Positions 51,151 through 61,406 of a DNA stretch of 64,000 nt are shown piece by piece. The DNA is from Yersinia similis (lineage in GTDB: Bacteria; Pseudomonadota; Gammaproteobacteria; Enterobacterales; Enterobacteriaceae). The DNA lies in the NCBI RefSeq assembly GCF_001053095.1, contig NZ_CGBP01000019.1:1-64000 (forward strand), written 5' to 3'. Numbering within the stretch: the stretch's first letter is position 1; each line of letters starts with the position of its first letter. The position numbers and the translations under genes are program-made. Under the pieces are notes generated by a model. It was not told the origin of the DNA and ran no database searches. It saw only the letters and a list, made by a program, of their open reading frames with translations.

Positions 51151-51180
51151 AAACAAGAGTGGGAGGCGATGCCTCCCACT
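51151..51180 (-). terminator. Terminator of hslVU
   Basis: AGTGGGAGGC (51158-51167) pairs with GCCTCCCACT (51171-51180). On the minus strand it is followed by CTTGTTTTTATCG. It lies about 50 bases past the hslU stop. Confidence 0.85.
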
Positions 51181-51230
51181 CGGGATATTCCATATGGATG
51201 ATTTTATCCAGCCTAGGCTGATAAAGCGAA

Positions 51231-52562
51231 TTATAGGATAAAACGACTCAGATCTTCATCCGCAACCAGCTCATCTAAGTGCTTACCGACGTATTCCGCG
51301 TCAATAGTGATAGATTGACCGCTGCTTTCGCTGGCGTCATAGGAAATATCTTCCATCAGACGCTCTAACACCGTGTGTAAACGACGGGCACCAATATTTT
51401 CGGTACGTTCGTTCACCTGCCATGCCGCTTCAGCAATTTTACGGATACCTTCGCGAGTAAACTCGATGGTCACGCCTTCGGTCGCCATCAGCGCTTTATA
51501 CTGTTCGGTTAATGAAGCACTTGGCTCGGTCAAGATGCGTTCAAAATCATCTGTTGTCAGCGCTTGTAACTCTACGCGGATTGGCAAACGGCCTTGCAAT
51601 TCCGGGATCAAGTCTGATGGACTGGAAACCTGGAACGCGCCGGATGCAATAAACAGAATATGGTCAGTCTTCACCATGCCGTGCTTGGTTGAGACGGTAC
51701 AACCTTCAACCAGCGGCAGTAAGTCACGCTGCACCCCTTCACGGGAAACATCTGGGCCGGAAGTCTGGCCACGTTTACAGATTTTATCGATCTCATCAAT
51801 AAACACGATACCGTGTTGTTCAACCGCATCAATCGCTTGCTGTTTCAGCTCTTCTGGATTAACCAGTTTTGCCGCTTCTTCTTCAATCAGTAGCTTGAGT
51901 GCTTCTTTGATTTTGATTTTGCGCGGTTTCTGTTTCTGGCCAGCGATATTCTGGAACATGGATTGTAACTGATTCGTCATCTCTTCCATGCCAGGAGGTG
52001 CCATGATTTCAACCCCCATCGGGGCCGCAGCCAGATCTATTTCAATCTCTTTATCATCCAATTGGCCTTCACGCAGCTTCTTACGGAAAGTTTGACGGGT
52101 GGCAGAAGGCTCCTGTGATTCATCCGGTACGCCCCAGTTATTTTTGGCGGGTGGGATGAGCACATCCAAAATGCGTTCTTCGGCCAATTCTTCCGCCCGA
52201 TAGCGCATCTTCTCGATAGACTGATGGCGAACCATTTTTACAGCCGCATCGGTTAGATCGCGGATGATAGAGTCTACTTCTTTACCAACATAACCCACTT
52301 CGGTGAATTTAGTGGCTTCAACTTTGATGAACGGTGCATTAGCCAATTTAGCCAGACGGCGGGCAATTTCAGTTTTACCCACACCGGTTGGCCCGATCAT
52401 CAGAATATTTTTAGGTGTCACTTCGTGGCGCAGCTCTTCGTTAAGCTGCATACGGCGCCAGCGGTTACGCAGGGCGATAGCCACCGCACGCTTGGCTTTA
52501 TCTTGGCCGATGATGTGGCTATCAAGTTCGCTAACTATTTCGCGTGGGGTCATTTCAGACAT
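51231..52562 (-). CDS. hslU: HslU (ClpY) ATPase of the HslVU protease
   Basis: The unfoldase ring that feeds substrates to HslV. The 443 residues, identical in length to E. coli, show Walker [20 protein letters not shown], the pore motif GYVG, the intermediate domain rich in charged residues, Walker [12 protein letters not shown], sensor 2 region [17 protein letters not shown], and the C-terminal DLSRFIL that docks into HslV. It is cotranscribed with hslV from a heat-shock promoter. Confidence 0.98.
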
Positions 52563-52623
52563 ATCATTCTATCCTTACGCTCTGTACGTTAATTATGCAC
52601 TGTACATTAATCATGTAGTACGT

Positions 52624-53148
52624 TTAGTACGTTAATTCTTCAATGGTTTGGAAGCGGTTGGTATAGATACAAATATCCCCCGCAATGCTCAGTGATTTCT
52701 CAACGATATCTCGCGCACCTAATTCAGTATTTTCTAACAACGCACGTGCTGCTGATTGGGCATAAGGCCCACCGGAGCCAATGGCAATCAGATCATCTTC
52801 AGGTTGAACCACATCACCGTTACCAGTAATGATCAGCGAAGCGGTTTCATCGGCAACAGCCAGTAACGCTTCAAGCTTGCGCAGCATGCGGTCGGTACGC
52901 CAGTCTTTGGCTAGCTCAACAGCGGCTTTCGTCAGGTGCCCTTGATGCATTTCCAGCTTGCGCTCAAATAACTCGAACAGAGTAAAGGCATCAGCAGTAC
53001 CACCCGCAAAACCAGCAATAACCTTGTTGTTATAAAGACGGCGGACTTTTTTGGCATTACCTTTCATCACGGTATTGCCCAAAGTGACTTGGCCATCGCC
53101 ACCAATAACGACATGACCATCACGGCGTACACTTACAATTGTTGTCAC
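52624..53148 (-). CDS. hslV: HslV (ClpQ) protease subunit
   Basis: A proteasome-beta-like threonine protease. After removal of Met the N-terminal Thr is the nucleophile: [40 protein letters not shown] and [19 protein letters not shown] are family segments. At 174 residues it is two shorter than E. coli HslV. It is the first gene of hslVU. Confidence 0.98.
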
Positions 53149-53178
53149 GAGCGGACCCTCGTTGCAGACTGAATGAGT

Positions 53179-53210
53179 CCCCGTACTGCCTGTTAAAAAA
53201 CAGTACGGGG
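53179..53210 (-). promoter_or_regulatory. 5'-leader stem-loop of hslVU
   Basis: CCCCGTACTG (53179-53188) pairs perfectly with CAGTACGGGG (53201-53210) around a 12-base loop. It lies between the sigma-32 promoter and hslV. A leader stem-loop stabilising hslVU mRNA is described in E. coli; that role here is by analogy. Confidence 0.6.
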
Positions 53211-53223
53211 TATATTGAGATTA

Positions 53224-53252
53224 TAAATGGGGGAGGATTAAGGCTTTTCAAC
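53224..53252 (-). promoter_or_regulatory. Sigma-32 promoter of hslVU
   Basis: On the minus strand GTTGAAA (53252-53246) and CCCCATTTA (53232-53224) are separated by 13 bases, close to the sigma-32 consensus CTTGAAA-N13-15-CCCCATNT. The -35 overlaps the last codons of ftsN. Confidence 0.85.
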
Positions 53253-54093
53253 CCCCAACAGAGAGGGGAATGCATCCTGATTGACCTGCACCTTGCAAAC
53301 GCTGTAAGGCTTTATCTGCGGCAGCCTTACTATTGTAAGGGCCAAGCACCACGCGATTCCAGCCACCGCCCGAGGTAATACGGCTTTCGATACCCTCAAA
53401 TGCCAATTGGGCGCGGATAGATTCTGCCTGATCAGCGGCTTTGAATGAGCCACATTGCACCATCCAGCGTTGTGCTTTTTCTTTCTCTTTTTCCACTTTA
53501 GGCGGTGTAACGGCCTGAGTCACCGGCGCGGCAGGTTGTGTACGCACGGGGGCTGGTACTTGAGGTTGTGCAGGGGCAGTGGTTTGACGCGGCGGTGTTA
53601 CCGGTTGCGGTTGCACATTGGTGGCCGGTGGTTTGATGGTTACCGCTGAGCGTGGAACCTGCTGCATACCTTGGTTATAGGGAACCTCTGAAAGTTGCGT
53701 CGGTTGTTGACGCATATCTGCCTGCATCTGCTCCAGTAACTGACGTTGCTCATTGGTCAGCTGTGTTTTGGAATTCACGTCACCACCAGCAGAAGGCTCT
53801 GTTGGCATGGGTACGCCAATCTGACGATTTTCCAATTCTTTAATATAACGCCAGCGTTCTTCCGGTTTTGGTGGTAGCCCATTCCCGGTACGCGGGTCAT
53901 GATTTGGTAATAGCGGAAGCTCACCCGGTTTGTTATGAGTGATAAAATAGAGGCCACCAACAAACACCACTAATAGCGCGACAGCCAGTGCCATCACGGT
54001 TTTAGATACTATTGGAGCACTGCGTTTTTTCCGGCTGGTGCTTTTGCGCCGCGCTCCTGAGCGCCCTCGGCTTACATAATCTCTTTGTGCCAC
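53248..54093 (-). CDS. ftsN: Cell division protein FtsN
   Basis: Late division protein that activates septal peptidoglycan synthesis. The 281 residues have a short basic cytoplasmic N terminus (MAQRDYVSRGRSGARRK), one membrane segment (about 33-53, VMALAVALLVVFVGGLYFI), a long periplasmic linker rich in Pro, Gln and Val, and a C-terminal SPOR domain (about 207-278, RWMVQCGSFKAADQAESIRA) that binds denuded glycan. It is shorter than the 319 of E. coli, mostly in the linker. It lies between cytR and hslV. Confidence 0.95.
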   Translation of the reverse strand: MAQRDYVSRGRSGARRKSTSRKKRSAPIVSKTVMALAVALLVVFVGGLYFITHNKPGELPLLPNHDPRTGNGLPPKPEERWRYIKELENRQIGVPMPTEPSAGGDVNSKTQLTNEQRQLLEQMQADMRQQPTQLSEVPYNQGMQQVPRSAVTIKPPATNVQPQPVTPPRQTTAPAQPQVPAPVRTQPAAPVTQAVTPPKVEKEKEKAQRWMVQCGSFKAADQAESIRAQLAFEGIESRITSGGGWNRVVLGPYNSKAAADKALQRLQGAGQSGCIPLSVGG

Positions 54094-54158
54094 AATCGTT
54101 TCGCTGCGTCGTAATGATGGAGTAAGTCCGTCATGTTACTGAACCCTTGAATATTTGC

Positions 54159-55187
54159 CTAGTGTTTAGGCGCAGCAGTACTTTCCCTGATGATTAATTC
54201 GGTATCTAACAAGCGGGAGCCACTTTGTACTGAATGCCCTTGCAGTTGCTCCAGTAATAGTAACATGGCTTGTTGGCCAATCTGGTAACGGGGTTGTGCG
54301 ACGGTAGTCAACGGGGGGTCACAAAACTGTGACAGTTTCAGATCGTCAAAGCCAACCAGCGAGACATCCTGCGGGATGCGTAACCCTAATTGCTTCGCCT
54401 GCCAGATAGCCCCTACGGCCATGACATCATTGTGAGAAAATATCGCAGTGGGGGGATGGGGCAGCGCCATAAGGGCCGCAAAGGTTTGGGCACCCGCTTC
54501 GTAGCTGAAATCCCCGCGTATAATATAGTCATTATCGACAGCAATACCATTACGACGCAGTGCCTGAATATAACCTTGTAACCGATAATGGCTCAGCGGC
54601 AGGCTTTCTGGTCCGGCGATACACGCAATGCGTTTATGGCCCAACTCATGCAAATAGTTAACGGCTTCATAAGCGGCGGTCAGGTTATCGATATGTACGG
54701 TCGGTAACTCCAACTCAGGAGCAAATTCATTCGCCATGACCATCGGGGGTAAATTTCGTTGCTCTTCTTTACTGGCATCAAACGGCAGATTAGAGCCTAA
54801 CAGCAGCATGCCATCGATCTGTTTGGTGATAATCAGATTAACAAATGTGCGCTCTTGCTGGGTTTGTTGTGCGCAATCACCAATTAATATCAGATAGCCT
54901 TGTTGAGCGGCTGCGTACTCAATGCCCTGAATGACGTCGGCAAAAAATGGGTCACTGATATCGGGTACGATCACCAGAATCGTACGTGATTCATTACGCT
55001 TAATATTACGGGACAAAGCATGAGGAGAATAACCAACAGCCAAAACGGCCTGTTCCACTTTTTGTCGGGTCACGGTTGAAACCTTTTCAGGGTTCATCAA
55101 AGCGCGTGACACGGTTGCTGTTGATACACCTGCCATTTCAGCAACATCTTTCATCGTGGTCATCGTGAATTCTTTCTTATTTTCCAA
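54159..55187 (-). CDS. cytR: LacI-family transcriptional repressor CytR
   Basis: Cytidine-responsive repressor that acts together with CRP on nucleoside uptake and catabolism genes. The 342 residues have the N-terminal helix-turn-helix TMKDVAEMAGVSTATVSRAL with the hinge helix (NIKRNESRTILVIVPDISD), and a periplasmic-binding-protein-like effector domain. The N terminus differs from E. coli for the first dozen residues, so the start could be at MTTMKDVAEMAG, eight codons in. Confidence 0.92.
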   Translation of the reverse strand: MENKKEFTMTTMKDVAEMAGVSTATVSRALMNPEKVSTVTRQKVEQAVLAVGYSPHALSRNIKRNESRTILVIVPDISDPFFADVIQGIEYAAAQQGYLILIGDCAQQTQQERTFVNLIITKQIDGMLLLGSNLPFDASKEEQRNLPPMVMANEFAPELELPTVHIDNLTAAYEAVNYLHELGHKRIACIAGPESLPLSHYRLQGYIQALRRNGIAVDNDYIIRGDFSYEAGAQTFAALMALPHPPTAIFSHNDVMAVGAIWQAKQLGLRIPQDVSLVGFDDLKLSQFCDPPLTTVAQPRYQIGQQAMLLLLEQLQGHSVQSGSRLLDTELIIRESTAAPKH

Positions 55188-55423
55188 CGCCCTTCTCCTT
55201 ACTCTAGCTCCGAGCCAGTAAGCGCGCTCATAGACTTTTATGGCCGTGTTGTTTCGGTTAAATGCTGACTTGCCGTCATTCTATACAGATAGTGGGGGTA
55301 ATTTGTTACCTAATTTGCATAAAAAATGTGACGTAAGTAGGTTTTTTCGAACTGGCTCGCAGAAAGCAGGGTAAACGATTGCTTCGAGGGGCCGATCAGA
55401 CAATAAAAGATCTGACTATCCCC

Positions 55424-55536
55424 TTTTTCTTGAAGCTGCAAGGGATTCGCCATATCCCCTCACCTGAATCACTTTCGCGTCAGTTCATCGGGATTTATTC
55501 GCTGTTCATCTACCGCGTTTAATGATTTTGGGTATA
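55424..55536. repeat. Dispersed intergenic repeat in the priA-cytR spacer
   Basis: It reads TCTTGAAGCTGCAAGGG at the left, then CCTGAATCACTTTCGCGTCA and TCATCGGGATTTATTCGCTG, to AATGATTTTGGGTATA at the right. It is the inverse of the copy at 23219-23386. The rest of the 350-base spacer holds the cytR promoter region and nothing coding. Confidence 0.65.
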
Positions 55537-55540
55537 AATA

Positions 55541-57745
<2,205 letters not shown>

Positions 57746-57825
57746 TCATCCTAAATAAAGAGATTGGCCTGAATAAAAAAAGATTGAACAGTTTACACCG
57801 CATGCTTCACAATGTGCGGATTCGA

Positions 57826-57854
57826 TTGCGCGGTTTAGTCAAATTCTGTATGAT
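57826..57854 (+). promoter_or_regulatory. Sigma-70 promoter of rpmE
   Basis: TTGCGC (57826-57831) and TATGAT (57849-57854) are 17 bases apart, followed by a GC-rich TCGCCGCC discriminator. A second TATAAT occurs 15 bases downstream, next to the palindrome TTTGATATCAAA in the leader. Confidence 0.65.
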
Positions 57855-57991
57855 TCGCCGCCTTTGATATAATTTGATATCAAATCCTGTTAACAAGCGT
57901 TGCTTATTTTATCAGCGATTGTTATTTGTCAATCGTGTGGTGTCTAGCGGAACAGGGCTGGATAGCGACACGGCCTAATATAGAGGTTTCC

Positions 57992-58207
57992 ATGAAACAA
58001 GGTATCCACCCTAAATACGAACAAGTTACTGCTTCTTGCTCTTGCGGTAACGTTATCAAGATCAACTCTACTGTTGGTCATGATCTGAACCTGGACGTGT
58101 GCGGCGAATGCCACCCGTTCTACACTGGCAAGCAGCGTGATGTTGCTTCTGGTGGCCGTGTTGACCGCTTTAACAAACGTTTCAGCGTGCCGGGTGCGAA
58201 GAAGTAA
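57992..58207 (+). CDS. rpmE: 50S ribosomal protein L31
   Basis: The 71 residues from [20 protein letters not shown] are the zinc-binding (C+) type: Cys16, Cys18, Cys37 and Cys40 in CSCG and VCGEC. The 22 in-frame codons upstream belong to the leader, and GAGG precedes this ATG. It is divergent from priA and ends in a strong terminator. Confidence 0.98.
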
Positions 58208-58223
58208 TTATCGCCCGTCAGAT

Positions 58224-58262
58224 AAAAAGGCGCCTTGGGCGCCTTTTTGTTTTTTTTTTTTT
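58224..58262 (+). terminator. Terminator of rpmE with a 13-T run
   Basis: AAAAAGGCGCC pairs with GGCGCCTTTTT around TTG, followed by G and 13 T (58250-58262). The homopolymer is likely to vary in length. Confidence 0.95.
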
Positions 58263-58743
58263 GCCAGCGTTAAACCACCTCCTATGGAGGTAGTGATCGT
58301 TTTATGGCGGCCGTGATAGCATCCGGTCTCATATACCCCATCACTCAACACCCTATTTGGTATACGTGCTATCAAGGCACCAGTACCGCCATCACCTTCT
58401 GCCTGAGCTAACAATATGATTGAGTATAAACCTATTGGCTATTGTAATATTTTCCCAATCTGAGGAAAGGGATGGGTAAGAAGAGATAAAATAAGTCATT
58501 ATTAACTGGCTAAATAATAAATAAATCTAACAAGTTAATAATGTGGGCCACTTTGTGAGTCTGGCATGATAGATAATAGGTTGGCGACGTCTGATTATTA
58601 TAATTAAATTTTACGACGCATACTCTGATGATTCTTTTGCACGTGAAGAAAAAATGGCTAAGCATGATTGTCATAGTTAGCCATTGTTTGTTGTGTGTAG
58701 TAGAAATGTTAATTGTAGTAGAAACGTTAATTTAGCGAAAAGA
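58263..58743. other. rpmE-yiaA spacer without recognised genes
   Basis: An open frame on the minus strand (58208-58414) runs through the rpmE terminator and is not credible. The right half (58420-58740) is strongly AT-rich. E. coli yiiX, found near here, is not present. Confidence 0.5.
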
Positions 58744-59211
58744 CTAATCTTCAGCTTTCAATTGATCTTTTACTTTTTTGAACAATGAGGCAGATTCAGT
58801 ATCTGAAGACATTGTGCTGTCGCGGGTATTTTTTTGTACGGCAATAGCACCAAATAGGGTCATAAAGAACGTCACCCCATAAAAGCCTTTTTCACTCAGA
58901 GCTAAAGTAGCATTCCATAGGCCGACACACAGTAACAGAACGGCTACTATAAACGCGACCCAACATAAACCGTAATAAATTGAAGTGATTGTCATGCCTT
59001 CCAACTTATCACGGACGGTTTTTTGCAAAGAAACGGCGGAGAACAGGCCGAGTATCAATACTGCAAAATAATAGCCTCGTTCATTCAATTGCATATCTGC
59101 ATTCCACAGACCAATCAGAAAAATAACAAAACCACCTAATAGCGCCAACCAAGAGGCTGCGGTAAAGGCGGCGGAGGGTTTCGCATAAATTGGGTTCATA
59201 TTTAAATCCAT
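58744..59211 (-). CDS. yiaA: YiaA/YiaB-family inner-membrane protein
   Basis: A 155-residue protein with four membrane helices arranged as two similar halves: [20 protein letters not shown] and later [20 protein letters not shown], each followed by L(N/S)E(R/K)G(Y/F)Y and a QK(T/N)xRD motif. This matches E. coli YiaA, whose function is unknown and whose gene lies elsewhere in E. coli. The start could be the fifth codon ([12 protein letters not shown]). Confidence 0.85.
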   Translation of the reverse strand: MDLNMNPIYAKPSAAFTAASWLALLGGFVIFLIGLWNADMQLNERGYYFAVLILGLFSAVSLQKTVRDKLEGMTITSIYYGLCWVAFIVAVLLLCVGLWNATLALSEKGFYGVTFFMTLFGAIAVQKNTRDSTMSSDTESASLFKKVKDQLKAED

Positions 59212-59547
59212 TCATTAAATTAGACATCAAATTTTTTAATGGAAAGTTAGTGATATCTAACCATTTAAAAAGTGGTTATATCCCAATAATTCGTAGCAGT
59301 AAAATAATAATTGATAATATGCTTTTTTATCGAGATATACGCGGAGGGATATTGAATAAGAATGTTCTTATATAACATGCCAATGTGGCTAAGACTATTC
59401 TTGATTTATGATTGAATATAAAGAAGGGAAATACAGGTAACTACCACAGATAATACATTTTTATCTAAACTAAGGCGCTTAGAGCACCTTGATATATTCT
59501 GCCACCTGGATTCATGGTGATTTATGAACCCAGGTGATAGCTGGAAA
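59212..59547. other. AT-rich metJ-yiaA spacer with a hairpin near metJ
   Basis: No coding signal. CACCTGG-A-TTCAT (59503-59515) pairs with ATGAA-C-CCAGGTG (59524-59536) a few bases past the metJ stop; without a T tract it is only a possible metJ terminator. Confidence 0.45.
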
Positions 59548-59865
59548 TCAATATTCCCAGGTGTCAGGGTCAACACCCAATTCACGCATTAAAATTTTCG
59601 CGGCTTCCGGGATCTCATCACTGCGTTCTTTACGCAGGTCTTCATCATTCGGTAGCGGCTGACCAGTAAATGCATGCAAAAAGGCCTCACACAACAATTC
59701 ACTGTTGGTGGCATGGCGCAGGTTATTCACCTGACGGCGGGTCCGCTCATCGGTGAGGATTTTTAACACTTTCAACGGAATGGATACCGTGATTTTTTTG
59801 ACCTGCTCGCTTTTCTTGCCGTGTTCAGCGTAAGGGCTGACATACTCGCCGTTCCACTCAGCCAT
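59548..59865 (-). CDS. metJ: Methionine repressor MetJ
   Basis: A 105-residue ribbon-helix-helix repressor using S-adenosylmethionine as corepressor. The DNA-contacting strand is in [19 protein letters not shown], and [20 protein letters not shown] is the following helical region. It is divergent from metB, whose promoter region carries its operators. Confidence 0.98.
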   Translation of the reverse strand: MAEWNGEYVSPYAEHGKKSEQVKKITVSIPLKVLKILTDERTRRQVNNLRHATNSELLCEAFLHAFTGQPLPNDEDLRKERSDEIPEAAKILMRELGVDPDTWEY

Positions 59866-59978
59866 GGGATACCTTAAATTTGTCGGAAAAACACAATATT
59901 CTGAAAACTGGCTAATTATGCCCGATTTTCACTGTTCTCACTAAATAAATGTCGATTTTACTGGATCAATATCACCGA

Positions 59979-60084
59979 AATACCCTTCGTACTTGCCGTT
60001 GTCGCTGCTCTTAGCTCGTCCGAATCACTGACTTGAGCCAATTCACTCGTTGTTGTGCCACAACGCTAATAACTTTGGATATAA
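59979..60084. repeat. Dispersed intergenic repeat in the metJ-metB spacer
   Basis: Edges AATACCCTTCGTACTTGCCG and AACTTTGGATATAAA are conserved; CGAATCACTGACTTGAGCC in the middle matches the GTGATTCGGGTGAG block of other copies in inverse. Confidence 0.6.
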
Positions 60085-60152
60085 AAATCACGTTGCATAT
60101 AAAACCTCTATAATTTTAGCGGTTATTATTCCATTGCTCAATCTATACGCAA

Positions 60153-60184
60153 AGAAGTTTAGATGTCCAGATGTATTGACGTCC
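60153..60184. promoter_or_regulatory. Four tandem MetJ boxes upstream of metB
   Basis: Consecutive 8-bp units AGAAGTTT, AGATGTCC, AGATGTAT and TGACGTCC match the met box AGACGTCT at 6, 6, 6 and 6 positions respectively by my count. MetJ binds such arrays cooperatively and would repress metBL and possibly metJ. Confidence 0.8.
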
Positions 60185-60243
60185 GTAATTTGTGCGTCTA
60201 CTCTGGCGTAACATTTTCTCGATCCCGGCTGGTGGAAATCAAT

Positions 60244-61404
60244 ATGACGCGTAAACAGGCAACAATAGCAGTCCGTAGCGGGTTGAATGATGACGAGCAA
60301 TACGGCTGCGTTGTCCCCCCGATTCACCTTTCCAGTACTTACAATTTCATCGATTTTAATCAGCCGCGCACGCATGACTATTCACGTCGTGGTAATCCAA
60401 CGCGTGATGTTGTCCAGCGGGCGCTGGCTGAATTGGAAGGGGGGGCTGGTGCCGTCATGACTAGCAGCGGGATGTCGGCGATTCATTTGGTTTGCACCAC
60501 ATTCTTGCAGCCGGGTGACCTACTCGTCGCCCCACATGACTGCTACGGTGGCAGTTACCGTTTATTTGACAGCTTGAGCAAGCGTGGTGCGTATCGGGTG
60601 CTGTTTGTTGATCAGGGCGATGAAGCAGCACTGGACCGCGCATTGGCGGAGAAACCGAAGTTGGTCTTGATTGAAACACCGAGTAATCCATTGCTACGGG
60701 TTGTTGATATTGCCGCCATCTGCCAAGCCGCACGTGCTGCTGGTGCACTGACGGTTTGTGATAACACCTTCCTCAGCCCAGCCTTACAGCAGCCTCTCTC
60801 TCTCGGGGCCGACTTAGTGGTGCACTCCTGTACCAAATATCTAAATGGTCACTCTGATGTGGTGGCTGGCGCTGTTATTGCGAAAGATCCAGAACTGGCC
60901 GTCGAGCTGGCATGGTGGGCAAATAATATCGGTGTAACTGGTGCTGCGTTTGACAGCTATCTACTCCTTCGCGGTTTACGCACGTTATCACCACGTATGG
61001 CTCAACAGCAGCGTAATGCGGATGACATTGTTCGTTATTTACAGCAACAGCCTTTAGTAAAAAAGCTGTATCATCCTTCCCTGCCACAACATCCCGGCCA
61101 CGAAATAGCCTGCCGTCAGCAATCAGGTTTTGGTGCAATGCTCAGTTTTGAGCTGGATGGTGATGAGCAGGTCATGCGCCGTTTCCTTTCTGCCCTTGAG
61201 CTATTTACCTTGGCAGAGTCTTTGGGGGGTGTAGAAAGCCTGATTTCCCATGCAGCGACCATGACCCACGCGGGTATGGCGGTAGAAGCGCGTATTGCCG
61301 CAGGCATTACTGATAGTTTGTTGCGTATTTCCGTGGGTATTGAAGACAGTGAAGATTTGATTGCTGATTTAGACAATGCGTTCCAATTGGCAGTAACGAG
61401 GTAA
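60244..61404 (+). CDS. metB: Cystathionine gamma-synthase
   Basis: PLP enzyme joining O-succinylhomoserine and cysteine to cystathionine in methionine synthesis. The 386 residues from MTRKQATIAVRSGLNDDEQ carry RRGNPTRDVVQRALAELEGG, the PLP lysine in VVHSCTKYLNGHSDVVAGA and SLGGVESLISHAATMTHAGM. The 27 upstream in-frame codons run through the MetJ boxes and are excluded. It forms an operon with metL two bases downstream. Confidence 0.97.
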   Translation: MTRKQATIAVRSGLNDDEQYGCVVPPIHLSSTYNFIDFNQPRTHDYSRRGNPTRDVVQRALAELEGGAGAVMTSSGMSAIHLVCTTFLQPGDLLVAPHDCYGGSYRLFDSLSKRGAYRVLFVDQGDEAALDRALAEKPKLVLIETPSNPLLRVVDIAAICQAARAAGALTVCDNTFLSPALQQPLSLGADLVVHSCTKYLNGHSDVVAGAVIAKDPELAVELAWWANNIGVTGAAFDSYLLLRGLRTLSPRMAQQQRNADDIVRYLQQQPLVKKLYHPSLPQHPGHEIACRQQSGFGAMLSFELDGDEQVMRRFLSALELFTLAESLGGVESLISHAATMTHAGMAVEARIAAGITDSLLRISVGIEDSEDLIADLDNAFQLAVTR

Positions 61405-61406
61405 GC

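Noticed and set aside
51373-51972. 199-codon open frame on the plus strand within hslU
   Set aside because: Entirely antisense to a highly conserved gene; the residue pattern is Ser/Arg/Cys rich as expected of a shadow frame.
58208-58414. Minus-strand ORF downstream of rpmE
   Set aside because: Its 3' part is the rpmE terminator and its T run; low complexity and no homology recognised.
60163-60243. N-terminal extension of metB by 27 codons
   Set aside because: The extension runs through the MetJ operator boxes and is not part of the enzyme family; the start at 60244 gives the expected length.
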